From the NCBI GenBank assembly GCA_938003715.1, contig CALKYK010000317.1, forward strand, positions 1 through 24,661: DNA of 24,661 nt, read 5' to 3'. The translations under genes were made by a program, and so were the position numbers. This DNA is from an uncultured Gammaproteobacteria bacterium (GTDB taxonomy: Bacteria > Pseudomonadota > Gammaproteobacteria > Steroidobacterales > Woeseiaceae). This document shows positions 1 to 7,363 of the stretch, piece after piece. Each line of letters opens with the position of its first letter. Within the stretch, counting starts at the first letter, position 1. The notes below the pieces were generated by a model. That model worked only from the letters and a program-made list of their open reading frames with translations. It was not told the DNA's origin and did no database searches.

Positions 1-691
1 GCGCGAGAAGGCAAAGGACGGCGCGGACGTGACCAAGTGCTGCGCCCCCGGCGGCGTGCTGTCGAAAGGCACCTCGGTCGGCGCACAGCAGTACACGCTC
101 GAGGAAATGGTCGCGATCGTCGACGAATCGCATCGCCGCGACCGCAAGGTGGCGGCACACGCGCACGGCGCGGACGGTATCCGGGCCGCGATCCAGGCCG
201 GTGTCGACTCGGTCGAGCACGCGAGCCTGATCGACGACGAGGGCATACGGCTCGCGAAAGCGAACGACACGTTCCTGGTCATGGACGTCTACGTCAGTAC
301 CTACATTCTCGAGATGGGCGAGGCCGCGGGATTCCTGCCGGAATCGCTCGACAAGGAACGCCAGGTCGGCCAGGCGCAGCGCAACAACTTTCAAAAAGCG
401 CACGAGGCCGGCGTACGCATGGCATTCGGCAGCGACGCGGGCGTGTACCCGCACGGCCTCAACGGCCGGCAGTTCGCGTACATGGTGCAGTACGGCATGA
501 CGCCAATCGAGGCGATCCAGGCCGCGACCGTCAACGCGGCCGAGCTGATCGGCTGGCCGGGCGACGTCGGTGCGATCGAGCCCGGCATGTACGCCGACAT
601 CATCGCCGTGCGCGGCAACCCGCTCGAGGACGTGCGGATTCTCGAGGACGTGCGCTTCGTGATGAAAGGCGGCGAGGTGTACAAGCAATGA
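1..691 (+). CDS. Amidohydrolase (metal-dependent, imidazolonepropionase/prolidase-like), C-terminal part
   Basis: The reading frame is open from the first bases of the window, so the 5' part, including the N-terminal HxH metal motif, lies outside. What remains is the second half of an amidohydrolase-superfamily TIM barrel. Visible are a Lys in VTKCCAPGG (where related Xaa-Arg/Xaa-Pro dipeptidase-type enzymes carry the carbamylated lysine ligand), VAAHAHG and VEHAS (metal-binding histidines), and FGSDAG (the catalytic Asp). The C-terminus EPGMYADIIAVRGNPLEDV is the usual small beta-sandwich return. Family knowledge suggests hydrolysis of dipeptides or N-acyl amino acids; the exact substrate cannot be read. 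Its stop codon overlaps the start of the M28 peptidase by 4 bases (ATGA), so the two are translationally coupled and probably act on related peptides. The Cys-Cys after the Lys replaces the more usual V-M/Thr and may be a subfamily trait. Confidence 0.9.
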   Translation, partial: REKAKDGADVTKCCAPGGVLSKGTSVGAQQYTLEEMVAIVDESHRRDRKVAAHAHGADGIRAAIQAGVDSVEHASLIDDEGIRLAKANDTFLVMDVYVSTYILEMGEAAGFLPESLDKERQVGQAQRNNFQKAHEAGVRMAFGSDAGVYPHGLNGRQFAYMVQYGMTPIEAIQAATVNAAELIGWPGDVGAIEPGMYADIIAVRGNPLEDVRILEDVRFVMKGGEVYKQ

Positions 692-2466
692 TGGCGAGAA
701 TCGGCGCAGCGGCGCGCGGCTTCACGCTCGGCGCGGCGCTTTCGCTGCTGCAGATAGCAGCGGCATTGGCGCAGGACGTTTCGCCCGAAGCGCTCGACGA
801 CATGCTCGATTTGTACGGCACGCTGGACCGGATTTCCGGCGGCGAGGGCGAGCGAACCGCGAACGCGTACCTTCGCGAGCGGCTCGACGCCTACGGCGTG
901 GCGTACGAATCCTACGACTTCGAGCTGTACCTGAGTCATCCCCTGAACGCGGGCGTAGAGATCCTCGGCGCGGACGGCCGCACGCTCGACGCGATCAATC
1001 ACGCGTTCTCCCGGTCGACACCGGAGAACGGCGTCGAGGGCGAACTGATCTACATCGGCTACGACATGCAGGAGGATCCGTTCGATGCGCCGCTGATCGA
1101 CTACCAGGCGATCGACGTCAGCGGCAAAATCGTGCTCGACGACGGCTACCCGGCACCGTACCGCGCATGGGCGACGGAAGAGGCGGGCGCGCTCGCGCAG
1201 ATCTTCATCAACCCGGACAACCAGCTGCACAACATGACCGTCACGACGGTGTGGGGCGCGCCGACGCCGGAAACGAAGCACCGCATTCCCGACAACCCGA
1301 TCGTCGCGATCAAGCGGCCGGACGGTGACAACCTGCGCGAGCGACTTCGGTCGGGAGAATCGCTACGCGTGCGTGTAACCGGCGAGGTCGACACGCGCTG
1401 GCGGCCGACCGAGCTCGTCGTTGCGCACATCGAGGGCACGGCCGAGCCGGACAAGTTCGTGCTGGTCGGCGGGCACATCGATTCCTGGCACGAGGGCGTG
1501 ACGGACAACGCGACCGGCAATGCCGCGATGCTCGAGCTTGCGCGACTGCTGCACGAGAACCGGGACGAGTTGCGGCGCAGCGTGCGCATCGCATGGTGGA
1601 ACGGGCATTCGCCGGGTCGCTATGCCGGCGCAACCTGGTACGCGGACAATTTCTATGCGGACATTCGCGCAGGCGCGGTCGCCTACGTCAACGTGGACTC
1701 GATCGGCACACGGAGCGGCACGATCTATCGCGGCACCAACACGGCCGAGCTCGGTGACCTGAATCGCAAGGTCATCCATGAAACGACCGGCCAGCAGGTC
1801 GACGACACCGGGCGTCCCGGCAAGACCGCGGACGAGGCGTTTCTGGTGATGGGCGTATCGAGCATGCGCTTCTCGACGGCGATACCGGCGGGGTCGCCGG
1901 ATCGCGGCACCGCGGACGGCAGCGGCGGCTCCTGGTGGTGGCACGCGAAGACCGACAGCCGCGACAAGGCCGACACGGACCTGCTGATCAAGGACACGCG
2001 GGTACTGTACGCGCAGGTTATGAGCCTCGCGGCGCCGAAGATCATCCCCTACGACTACGTCGATACCGCCGACGAAATGCTGGAGAAGCTGGCCGCGATC
2101 GACAATTACGACACGAGCGCTATTTCCGACGCGGTCGAGGCATTCCGCACGCGCGCAGCGCAACTGTCGCGGATCGATGCGGACGCCGTGGAGAACCCGG
2201 CGTCGTGGAACGACGCCCTGCTCGGCATCGGCCGCGCGTTGAATACGGCGTACTGGAGCACGAACGGTCCTCACGACCAGGACTCGAACGAGCTGATCCC
2301 GCGATTTCCCGGCATCGCGCGTGCCGCAGAACTGGATGCGCTCGATACCGACTCGGAAGACGCGAAGTTCCTGCTCACGCGCCTGAAACGCGAGGAAAAC
2401 CGTATTCTCGAGGGCATCCGGACGGCGACCGAGGTCGCGGACGCTCTATTGCAGTCTATCGAGTAG
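688..2466 (+). CDS. Exported M28-family metallopeptidase with variant metal site
   Basis: A 592-residue protein with an N-terminal signal peptide (cleavage likely after AAALAQ, about residue 29), so it acts in the periplasm or outside. An apical PA-like region is followed by an M28 zinc aminopeptidase core: H263-x-D265-S (GGHIDSW), D273 (TDNATG), D337 (NVDS) and H419 (WWWHAKTD). Where M28 enzymes normally have the Glu-Glu pair (general base and bridging ligand), this protein reads WWNGHSPGRYAG, with H307 in that place. The remaining ligands are intact, so this is a subfamily variant rather than decay. The C-terminal 130 residues are helical, as in transferrin-receptor/PSMA-like M28 proteins. 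Two adjacent ATG codons (688 and 691) are possible starts; the first overlaps the stop of the preceding amidohydrolase. It ends flush against the convergent gene. Likely role: exopeptidase or peptide-binding protein in external peptide use. Confidence 0.9.
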   Translation: MMARIGAAARGFTLGAALSLLQIAAALAQDVSPEALDDMLDLYGTLDRISGGEGERTANAYLRERLDAYGVAYESYDFELYLSHPLNAGVEILGADGRTLDAINHAFSRSTPENGVEGELIYIGYDMQEDPFDAPLIDYQAIDVSGKIVLDDGYPAPYRAWATEEAGALAQIFINPDNQLHNMTVTTVWGAPTPETKHRIPDNPIVAIKRPDGDNLRERLRSGESLRVRVTGEVDTRWRPTELVVAHIEGTAEPDKFVLVGGHIDSWHEGVTDNATGNAAMLELARLLHENRDELRRSVRIAWWNGHSPGRYAGATWYADNFYADIRAGAVAYVNVDSIGTRSGTIYRGTNTAELGDLNRKVIHETTGQQVDDTGRPGKTADEAFLVMGVSSMRFSTAIPAGSPDRGTADGSGGSWWWHAKTDSRDKADTDLLIKDTRVLYAQVMSLAAPKIIPYDYVDTADEMLEKLAAIDNYDTSAISDAVEAFRTRAAQLSRIDADAVENPASWNDALLGIGRALNTAYWSTNGPHDQDSNELIPRFPGIARAAELDALDTDSEDAKFLLTRLKREENRILEGIRTATEVADALLQSIE

Positions 2467-2853
2467 TCAGCTCAGTTCCGCCGAGTGCATCGTATTGCTG
2501 ATGCATGTCGCGGCCTCGTTGATCGCTGCGTCGATCGCCTGTCCCTCCGTGGTCTGGCTCGCCTCGCGAGACTCGTTCCAGACCGTCATGGTCGGGAAAT
2601 CATCGGCGAAAAAGAACCTCCCGTTTTCGTAATTGCCGACGATCGGCGTCAGGATCGTGCTGGTAATTGCCTCGTCGACGTTCGCGTGCATGAAACGGAC
2701 CCACGCCGAGTTTGCCGTTCGTACGTCGTCCAGGGTCTTGCCTTCGTTGACGTTGCATACCCAGACGACACGTACCGTCGGATCCGCCGTAGCCGTCGCG
2801 CACAAGGCGAGCAGAGCGCAGGAAGTCAGCGCCTTCGCAATCGAACTTTTCAT
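2467..2853 (-). CDS. Small exported protein of unknown function
   Basis: A 128-residue protein with a clear signal peptide (MKSSIAKALTSCALLALCATATA, cleavage before DPTV). The mature part, about 105 residues, opens with a beta strand and the motif CNVNEGKTLDDV, followed by WVRFMHAN, a pattern I associate with uncharacterised secreted proteins of marine gammaproteobacteria. Two mature cysteines (in WVCNVN and ATCISN) could form a disulfide. The start ATG is preceded by GAGGGG at good spacing. It lies 74 bases downstream of the amidohydrolase gene on the same strand and may be cotranscribed or use its own promoter. It ends directly against the M28 gene with no spacer. No function can be assigned. 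Confidence 0.75.
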   Translation of the reverse strand: MKSSIAKALTSCALLALCATATADPTVRVVWVCNVNEGKTLDDVRTANSAWVRFMHANVDEAITSTILTPIVGNYENGRFFFADDFPTMTVWNESREASQTTEGQAIDAAINEAATCISNTMHSAELS

Positions 2854-2891
2854 GATCGTCCCCTCGGTTATTTTTATGGGTGGACGACCTG

Positions 2892-2897
2892 AGTATA
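2892..2897 (-). promoter_or_regulatory. Possible -10 element for the small exported protein
   Basis: TATACT on the minus strand matches five of six consensus bases and would give a leader of about 30 bases. No convincing -35 hexamer sits upstream (GC-rich sequence), so this is a weak call. Confidence 0.25.
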
Positions 2898-2927
2898 GGC
2901 GCTGCGGTTACCGCCGGCGGCGGGATC

Positions 2928-4301
2928 CTAGAACGCGTGCCCGATCTCCGTCACCGCGCCGTGCGCCGCATCCTCGGCGTACCAGACGCCGCCGTCCTTG
3001 ATGACGATGTCGACGTGCTGCAGAGCGTCGATGTCGGCTAAGGGATTGCCGTCGACGACGATGAGGTCAGCGAGCTTGCCCGGCTCGACCGTGCCGAGTT
3101 CGTCGAAAAGATCCAGAATTTCCGCGTTCGTCTTCGTCGCTGCGGAAATCACCTGGATCGGCGTCATTCCGCTGTCGATCAGTGCCGACATCTCGAACCA
3201 CATCGCGTCGTAGTGCGTGTTCAGCGGGCTCGCCGCGTCGGTGCCGACGCCCATGTACGCGCCGGCCGCGATGAACTGTCCGGCAGAGCGCTTCGCGTTT
3301 CGGGTTTCCTGGCCGATGTCGTGAAAGTACGAGAGCCGGTGAAAGTCCTCCACCGAGGCGATGAATTCCTCGTAGATATCCGGCGGCATGTCGTCGCGGT
3401 ACACCGGGTCGTAAAGGCGTTCGGGATGCGCACCCGTGTACGGGTAGACCCAGATGCGGGGCGAGATCGTCTGCACGATCGGCACGTTGTTGTGCACGAT
3501 GTCATAGACCAGCTCGTCGGAGTACGGTGGGTTGCGCGCAGAACCGGCGTGCTGGAACACGTCGACGCCCGCGTTCAGCGCCGCGCGCATCGCGTCCGGG
3601 TGATACAGGTGCGCGTGCACCTTGATGCCCGCAGCGTGGGCGACGCCGACGATGGCCCGGTAATCCTCCTCGCTCAGCCCAACCCAGGTCTTGATCACGT
3701 CGACGCCGCGGTCGATGAGTTCACGCGTCTGCTGCTCCGCTTCGCGCGTCGAGCGGATCACGATCTCGTATTCGTCGGGAATCGTGTCGTAGTCGACGCG
3801 GGTGATCCAGGGACCCGACAGCATCAGGCGCGGGCCCGGAATCTCGCCCCGCCTGACGCGCTCGCGGAAATCGATCGCCTGGAAAGGCGCGCCGAGATCG
3901 AGACCGGTGGTCACACCGGCGCGCAGCATTTGCTTCGCCGCGACTTGCATGAAGCGGCCGATGTTCTGCATGCCGCCCATGAACGCGTAGTAACGCTCGT
4001 AGCTGCCGTGGCCGATCAGGTCGATGTGCATGTGCGCATCGATCAGCCCCGGCATGATCGTGCGCCCGCCGGTGTCGATGACGACGGCGTTCGGCGGCAC
4101 TGGCGTGTCGAGTTTCGTGCCGACCGCCGTGATGCGGCCGTTTTCGAACACGACGACCGAGTGGTGAATCGGCTCTGCCTCGTAACCGTCGAGCAGCATG
4201 CCGCCGACCAACGCCACCGGCACGTCAGGCCGCAGGTTTTCCTGTGCCTCCGCGTTAAGCGGCAGCAGGCAGACTGCCGAAATGAAAAGTAGCGCGCGCA
4301 T
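2928..4301 (-). CDS. Exported amidohydrolase family protein
   Basis: A 457-residue secreted amidohydrolase. I chose the ATG at 4299-4301 because it follows AAGGGGGA at proper spacing and starts exactly at the signal peptide MRALLFISAVCLLPLNAEAQ; an in-frame ATG eight codons upstream has no such site. Metal ligands of a binuclear amidohydrolase are all present: H90-M-H92, K204 (VIKTW, probably carbamylated), H229 (KVHAH), H251 (VFQHAG) and D355 (GTDAAS). The C-terminal EPGKLADLIVVDGNPL completes the metal-independent beta domain. Relatives include Xaa-Pro/Xaa-Arg dipeptidases and other N-acyl amino acid hydrolases; the substrate is not evident. It is a paralogue of the partial gene at the window's left edge. 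It is divergent from the M20 enzyme across only 50 bases, so the two are probably regulated together. Confidence 0.9.
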   Translation of the reverse strand: MRALLFISAVCLLPLNAEAQENLRPDVPVALVGGMLLDGYEAEPIHHSVVVFENGRITAVGTKLDTPVPPNAVVIDTGGRTIMPGLIDAHMHIDLIGHGSYERYYAFMGGMQNIGRFMQVAAKQMLRAGVTTGLDLGAPFQAIDFRERVRRGEIPGPRLMLSGPWITRVDYDTIPDEYEIVIRSTREAEQQTRELIDRGVDVIKTWVGLSEEDYRAIVGVAHAAGIKVHAHLYHPDAMRAALNAGVDVFQHAGSARNPPYSDELVYDIVHNNVPIVQTISPRIWVYPYTGAHPERLYDPVYRDDMPPDIYEEFIASVEDFHRLSYFHDIGQETRNAKRSAGQFIAAGAYMGVGTDAASPLNTHYDAMWFEMSALIDSGMTPIQVISAATKTNAEILDLFDELGTVEPGKLADLIVVDGNPLADIDALQHVDIVIKDGGVWYAEDAAHGAVTEIGHAF

Positions 4302-4323
4302 CAATGTTCCCCCTTTTTGTGTC

Positions 4324-4329
4324 ATTGTA
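4324..4329 (-). promoter_or_regulatory. Possible -10 element for the exported amidohydrolase
   Basis: TACAAT on the minus strand (five of six consensus) lies 22 bases before the chosen amidohydrolase start, a suitable leader length containing its Shine-Dalgarno site. The -35 region is GC-rich and unconvincing. Confidence 0.3.
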
Positions 4330-4351
4330 ACGGCGTCGAGCGGGGGGGACG

Positions 4352-5656
4352 ATGATGTCGATGCGTACAGTGCTGGTCTTGTTGATTGCGTGCATGCCGT
4401 GGCCCGGCGCGGCGCAGGAGTCGTCTGTCGCCGCCGATCCCGAGCGCATGCAGCAGCGTATCGAGGCGCTGTCGCGCTTCGGCGCCAACCCGGAAGGCGG
4501 CGTCAGCCGGGTCGCGTTCAGCGACGCCGATATCGCCGGACGCGCGTTCATCATGGACCTGATGCGCGACGTCGGCCTCGCCGTGCGCGTCGACACCGCC
4601 GGCAATATCATTGGCAGAAGAGACGGAACGAACCCCGATCTGCCGCCGATCCTGTTCGGCTCGCACATCGATTCGGTGCCGGGTGGCGGCAACTACGACG
4701 GCGACGTCGGCGTCATCGGCGCGATCGAGGTCATCGATTTACTCGAGGTGCAAAACCTGCGCACCGAGCACCCGCTCGAGGTCGTGGTATTCAGCGACGA
4801 AGAGGGCGGCCTGACCGGCAGCCGCGCGATGGTGGGCAAGCTCTCGGACCGCGCACTGGAAGTCATGAGCCATAGCGGCATGACGATACGCGAAGGTATC
4901 CGCGCCATCGGCGGGGACCCGAACCGGCTCGAGCTCGCGATTCGGCGCGAAGGCGACCTGAAGGCGTTCATCGAACTGCACATCGAGCAGGGCGCGATCC
5001 TTTACGAAGAGGGCGTCGACATCGGCGTCGTCGAGGGCATTGTCGGCATCCGCTGGTGGGACGTGACGGTGGAAGGCTTCGCCAACCACGCCGGCACGAC
5101 CCCGATGGACCAGCGCTGGGACGCGATGGTGAGCGCCGCGGATTTCGTGCTGGCCGTGAACCGCATCGCGACCGAGCTGCCGGGCCGGCAGGTTGCGACC
5201 GTCGGCCGCATCGAGGCGAAGCCCGGCGCACCGAACGTGATCCCGGGCGAGGTCGTGCTGAGCCTCGAGATTCGCGACCTCGAAGCGCGCAAGATGCAGC
5301 AGGTCTTCGATCGCATCAGAGCCGAGGCCGAACGCATCGCCGACCGTCGCTTCACGCCGATACGCTTTGCCGAAATCGACGTGGCCTCGCCACCCGCGCC
5401 GACCGACCTGACGATGCGCCGGATCATCGGCCAGGTCGCCGAAGACCTGGGGCTGAGTTACAAACTGATGCCGTCGGGCGCCGGCCACGACGCGCAGGAC
5501 CTGGCGCTGATCGCACCGACCGGCATGATCTTCGTGCCGAGCCGGGACGGCATCAGCCACTCGCCGCGCGAGTACACGTCGCCGGAGGACATGGCGAACG
5601 GTGCCACCGTTCTCTACCAGACCGTGCTTGCAATCGACGGCGGCGCGCTCGAGTAA
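4352..5656 (+). CDS. Exported M20-family amidohydrolase (N-carbamoyl-L-amino acid hydrolase / allantoate amidohydrolase type)
   Basis: A 434-residue M20/M28-clan enzyme of the AllC/HyuC/beta-ureidopropionase group. Binuclear metal residues are intact: H105-x-D107 (GSHIDSVPGGG), D116 (NYDGDVG), E150-E151 (FSDEEGG), H210 (LHIEQG) and H403 (ISHSPRE). H246 (NHAGTTPMD) and N295 (GAPNVIPG) belong to the dimerisation/lid domain that binds the substrate carboxylate. Family members hydrolyse N-carbamoyl amino acids, allantoate or ureidoglycolate, releasing CO2 and ammonia. Unlike the common cytoplasmic forms it carries a signal peptide (MRTVLVLLIACMPWPGAAQ), so it should act in the periplasm. Three closely spaced in-frame ATGs (4352, 4355, 4361) are possible starts; a seven-G run serves as Shine-Dalgarno site. 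No other purine or hydantoin genes are near, which favours a general N-carbamoyl or peptide-like substrate. Confidence 0.88.
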   Translation: MMSMRTVLVLLIACMPWPGAAQESSVAADPERMQQRIEALSRFGANPEGGVSRVAFSDADIAGRAFIMDLMRDVGLAVRVDTAGNIIGRRDGTNPDLPPILFGSHIDSVPGGGNYDGDVGVIGAIEVIDLLEVQNLRTEHPLEVVVFSDEEGGLTGSRAMVGKLSDRALEVMSHSGMTIREGIRAIGGDPNRLELAIRREGDLKAFIELHIEQGAILYEEGVDIGVVEGIVGIRWWDVTVEGFANHAGTTPMDQRWDAMVSAADFVLAVNRIATELPGRQVATVGRIEAKPGAPNVIPGEVVLSLEIRDLEARKMQQVFDRIRAEAERIADRRFTPIRFAEIDVASPPAPTDLTMRRIIGQVAEDLGLSYKLMPSGAGHDAQDLALIAPTGMIFVPSRDGISHSPREYTSPEDMANGATVLYQTVLAIDGGALE

Positions 5657-5661
5657 TACGC

Positions 5662-6405
5662 CTATTCCGGCCTGGCAAAGTCCGCGGCCGTCGCGTCCGG
5701 CAATTGCTCGATGGAATCGATCTCGAGGCGCGTGAGCCGTTCGCCGCTGGTCACGTTCCACTGCTCGAGCACGAACGGGTGCAAAACGCCGTCGACGAGG
5801 CGGAAATCGGACCAGCGCTCCTCGATCGTGATCGGCGTCGGGTCCTGGGTCGGGTGCAGCGGGCGCACGGTGCGGCTGCGCGCGAGGCGATAGCTGTTCG
5901 CATCGATGTAGTAGTCGATATCGGTGCCGAATCGCGACAGCACGTTGACGACGAAATAGTCGCGGCCGTCGATCGACTCGCAGCCCCTGAGCGCCATCTT
6001 TGCGCCGAGGCCGGCCATGTGCTGCAGGCCGTACAGGTGCACCGGCGACATCGCGCCCTGGTTCAGGGCGCGGGCGGCATCCCCGCCGACGTATTCTGCC
6101 GACTGATCGGCGCCGGGCTGCTCCCAGGCGCGCTCGCCGTCGAAGCCCTCGGTGTAAATGAAGCCGTCGCGATACGTTGCCCGTACCCACATGTATCCCG
6201 GTTTCAATACCCGGTAGTCGAGCACCGGCTGGTACTTGCCTTCGTAGTGCGTGGAGACGATGCGCAGGGCCCGCTGCTTCTCCAGCGCCTCGCTGCCGCC
6301 GCGGGCAACGACGTAGCGAGCAATGACATCGTCCAGCCCCTGGCTGCAGGTTCCGGCATGCGACAGCGGCGTAGCGATAAGGAGTAGCAAGAGGTATTTG
6401 TGCAC
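5662..6405 (-). CDS. Exported LolA-like protein
   Basis: A 247-residue protein with a signal peptide (MHKYLLLLLIATPLSHAGT). The mature start, LDDVIARYVVARGGSEALEK, is the typical beginning of proteins annotated as outer-membrane lipoprotein-sorting (LolA/LolB-fold) or DUF relatives. It is followed by a beta-rich half-barrel with repeated strands (VVNVLSRFGTDIDYYIDANSYRL, in pieces), consistent with a lipid or lipoprotein-binding fold. The start codon is GTG, with GGGGAT six bases upstream. Two cysteines (in GTCSQG and RGCES) could pair. It converges on the M20 gene with a 5-base gap and lies downstream of the LytTR gene on the same strand, 138 bases away. Function is inferred only from fold resemblance. 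Confidence 0.7.
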   Translation of the reverse strand: MHKYLLLLLIATPLSHAGTCSQGLDDVIARYVVARGGSEALEKQRALRIVSTHYEGKYQPVLDYRVLKPGYMWVRATYRDGFIYTEGFDGERAWEQPGADQSAEYVGGDAARALNQGAMSPVHLYGLQHMAGLGAKMALRGCESIDGRDYFVVNVLSRFGTDIDYYIDANSYRLARSRTVRPLHPTQDPTPITIEERWSDFRLVDGVLHPFVLEQWNVTSGERLTRLEIDSIEQLPDATAADFARPE

Positions 6406-6513
6406 GGCGCGATCCCCATAGTGAAAGGCTCACGCTAGCGCGCAGCGCCATGCCCGGCGAGCGACATGCGGCGGGTGCGACGGCCACCGCGGTGAACGGG
6501 ACGTCCGACGCGA

Positions 6514-6531
6514 CCGGCGGGCGGCCGCCGG
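6514..6531 (-). other. GC-rich hairpin downstream of the LytTR gene
   Basis: A 7-bp perfect stem (CCGGCGG / CCGCCGG) with a 4-base loop lies 13 bases after the LytTR stop. It lacks a T tract on either strand, so it is at best a weak terminator or an RNA-stabilising hairpin. The rest of the 138-base spacer shows nothing recognisable. Confidence 0.3.
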
Positions 6532-6543
6532 GACCGGATCGAA

Positions 6544-7308
6544 TCAGGTCGCGCCGGCCAGGAAGCGGTGCCGGATCTCGTCGCGGTAGCCGCGGCTCGA
6601 TTCGACGGCGCTGCCGTCTTCGAGGTGGAGGCGATAGCGGCCCTTCGTCAACGGCTTCACCGACCTGACGTGCGCGGCGTTGACCAGCTTCGAGCGGTGC
6701 ACGCGCAGGAACCGGTCCGAGCCGAGCGACTGCTGCAGCGACTGCAGCGTGTTGCGTTCGAGGTAGGTCCGGTCGCCGGTGTGCACTTCGACGTAGTCGC
6801 CCGCCGCGGCGATGAACGTGATTTCATCCAGCGGCAGCGGCACCAGCGCTCCGCGATGCTCGACCACGAGCCGGTTAGAGGAGACCGACGCCTCCGCTGC
6901 GGGCCGGTCCTCGAGGTAGATCTGCTGGATGAACAGTTCCGCCCAGAACGCGTAGACAAGCCCGAGGTTGAGCGCGCCCGAAAACCACATGCCGAACGTC
7001 ATCGCGCCGAGCGAAACGTCACGCAACGTGTAGGAAACGGTATTGATAAAGACAACGCAGAAAACCGCGATCAGGTAGGCCAGCAGGTACGATGCCAGGC
7101 GCAGCCTGAGCAGCGGCAGCCAGCGCAGCTGGTCGATCGCCATCGCGAGAAAAAAGGAACTCAGGAATCCGGCGACGAGCAGGAACAGGTTGCGCACGAA
7201 GGCGTCGAAAAGCGGCATCTGGGTCGCGCCGGAAACGAACAGCGCAAGGCCGGCGACCGACCAGAAGATCGCCTGGAACCACCAGAACCGGGACGTTCGT
7301 GCGTTCAT
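6544..7308 (-). CDS. Membrane-anchored LytTR-domain transcriptional regulator
   Basis: A 254-residue protein with four predicted membrane segments (about residues 10-27, 37-58, 69-95, 101-131) followed by a LytTR DNA-binding domain (about 147-250) with the characteristic FIAAAGDYVEVHT, FLRVHRSKLVN and SSRGYRDEI motifs. There is no receiver domain, so it is a one-component, membrane-sensing regulator. I chose the ATG at 7306-7308, which begins just before the first membrane segment; the longer reading frame upstream has no ribosome site and would run into nhaC. No Shine-Dalgarno site precedes this ATG, while a good promoter ends 9 bases upstream, which suggests a leaderless or nearly leaderless mRNA. 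Being divergent from nhaC over 55 bases, it may control the antiporter and/or itself; this is inference. Confidence 0.87.
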   Translation of the reverse strand: MNARTSRFWWFQAIFWSVAGLALFVSGATQMPLFDAFVRNLFLLVAGFLSSFFLAMAIDQLRWLPLLRLRLASYLLAYLIAVFCVVFINTVSYTLRDVSLGAMTFGMWFSGALNLGLVYAFWAELFIQQIYLEDRPAAEASVSSNRLVVEHRGALVPLPLDEITFIAAAGDYVEVHTGDRTYLERNTLQSLQQSLGSDRFLRVHRSKLVNAAHVRSVKPLTKGRYRLHLEDGSAVESSRGYRDEIRHRFLAGAT

Positions 7309-7317
7309 GCCGGGCAA

Positions 7318-7346
7318 AGTATAAGATGCAGCGCTTGAGTTCTCGA
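7318..7346 (-). promoter_or_regulatory. Putative promoter of the LytTR gene
   Basis: On the minus strand, TCGAGA (four of six to -35) and TATACT (five of six to -10) are separated by exactly 17 bases. The -10 ends 9 bases before the ATG, so transcription would start 1-3 bases from the start codon. Confidence 0.4.
7320..7325 (+). promoter_or_regulatory. Possible -10 element for nhaC
   Basis: TATAAG (five of six) lies 38 bases before the chosen nhaC start and overlaps the -10 of the divergent LytTR promoter, so the two could exclude each other. The matching -35 position is poor. Confidence 0.3.
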
Positions 7347-7363
7347 TGCGATCAAAGGCGTTC

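Noticed and set aside
37..687. In-frame upstream extension of the M28 gene
   Set aside because: The extra 217 residues are a low-complexity Arg/Gly-rich translation of the amidohydrolase gene in another frame; the signal peptide begins at 688.
391..1281. Long open frames antisense to the first amidohydrolase and the M28 gene (also 1363-2274)
   Set aside because: Arg/Ala-rich composition with no domain; they mirror clear genes on the other strand and result from high GC codon bias.
3213..4292. Plus-strand 359-codon frame over the exported amidohydrolase
   Set aside because: Val/Arg/Asp-rich antisense shadow without motifs; the minus-strand gene has all metal ligands.
4739..6487. Minus-strand 582-codon frame, and plus-strand frame 5056-6387
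   Set aside because: Both span two convergent genes with clear motifs in other frames, so they are shadows.
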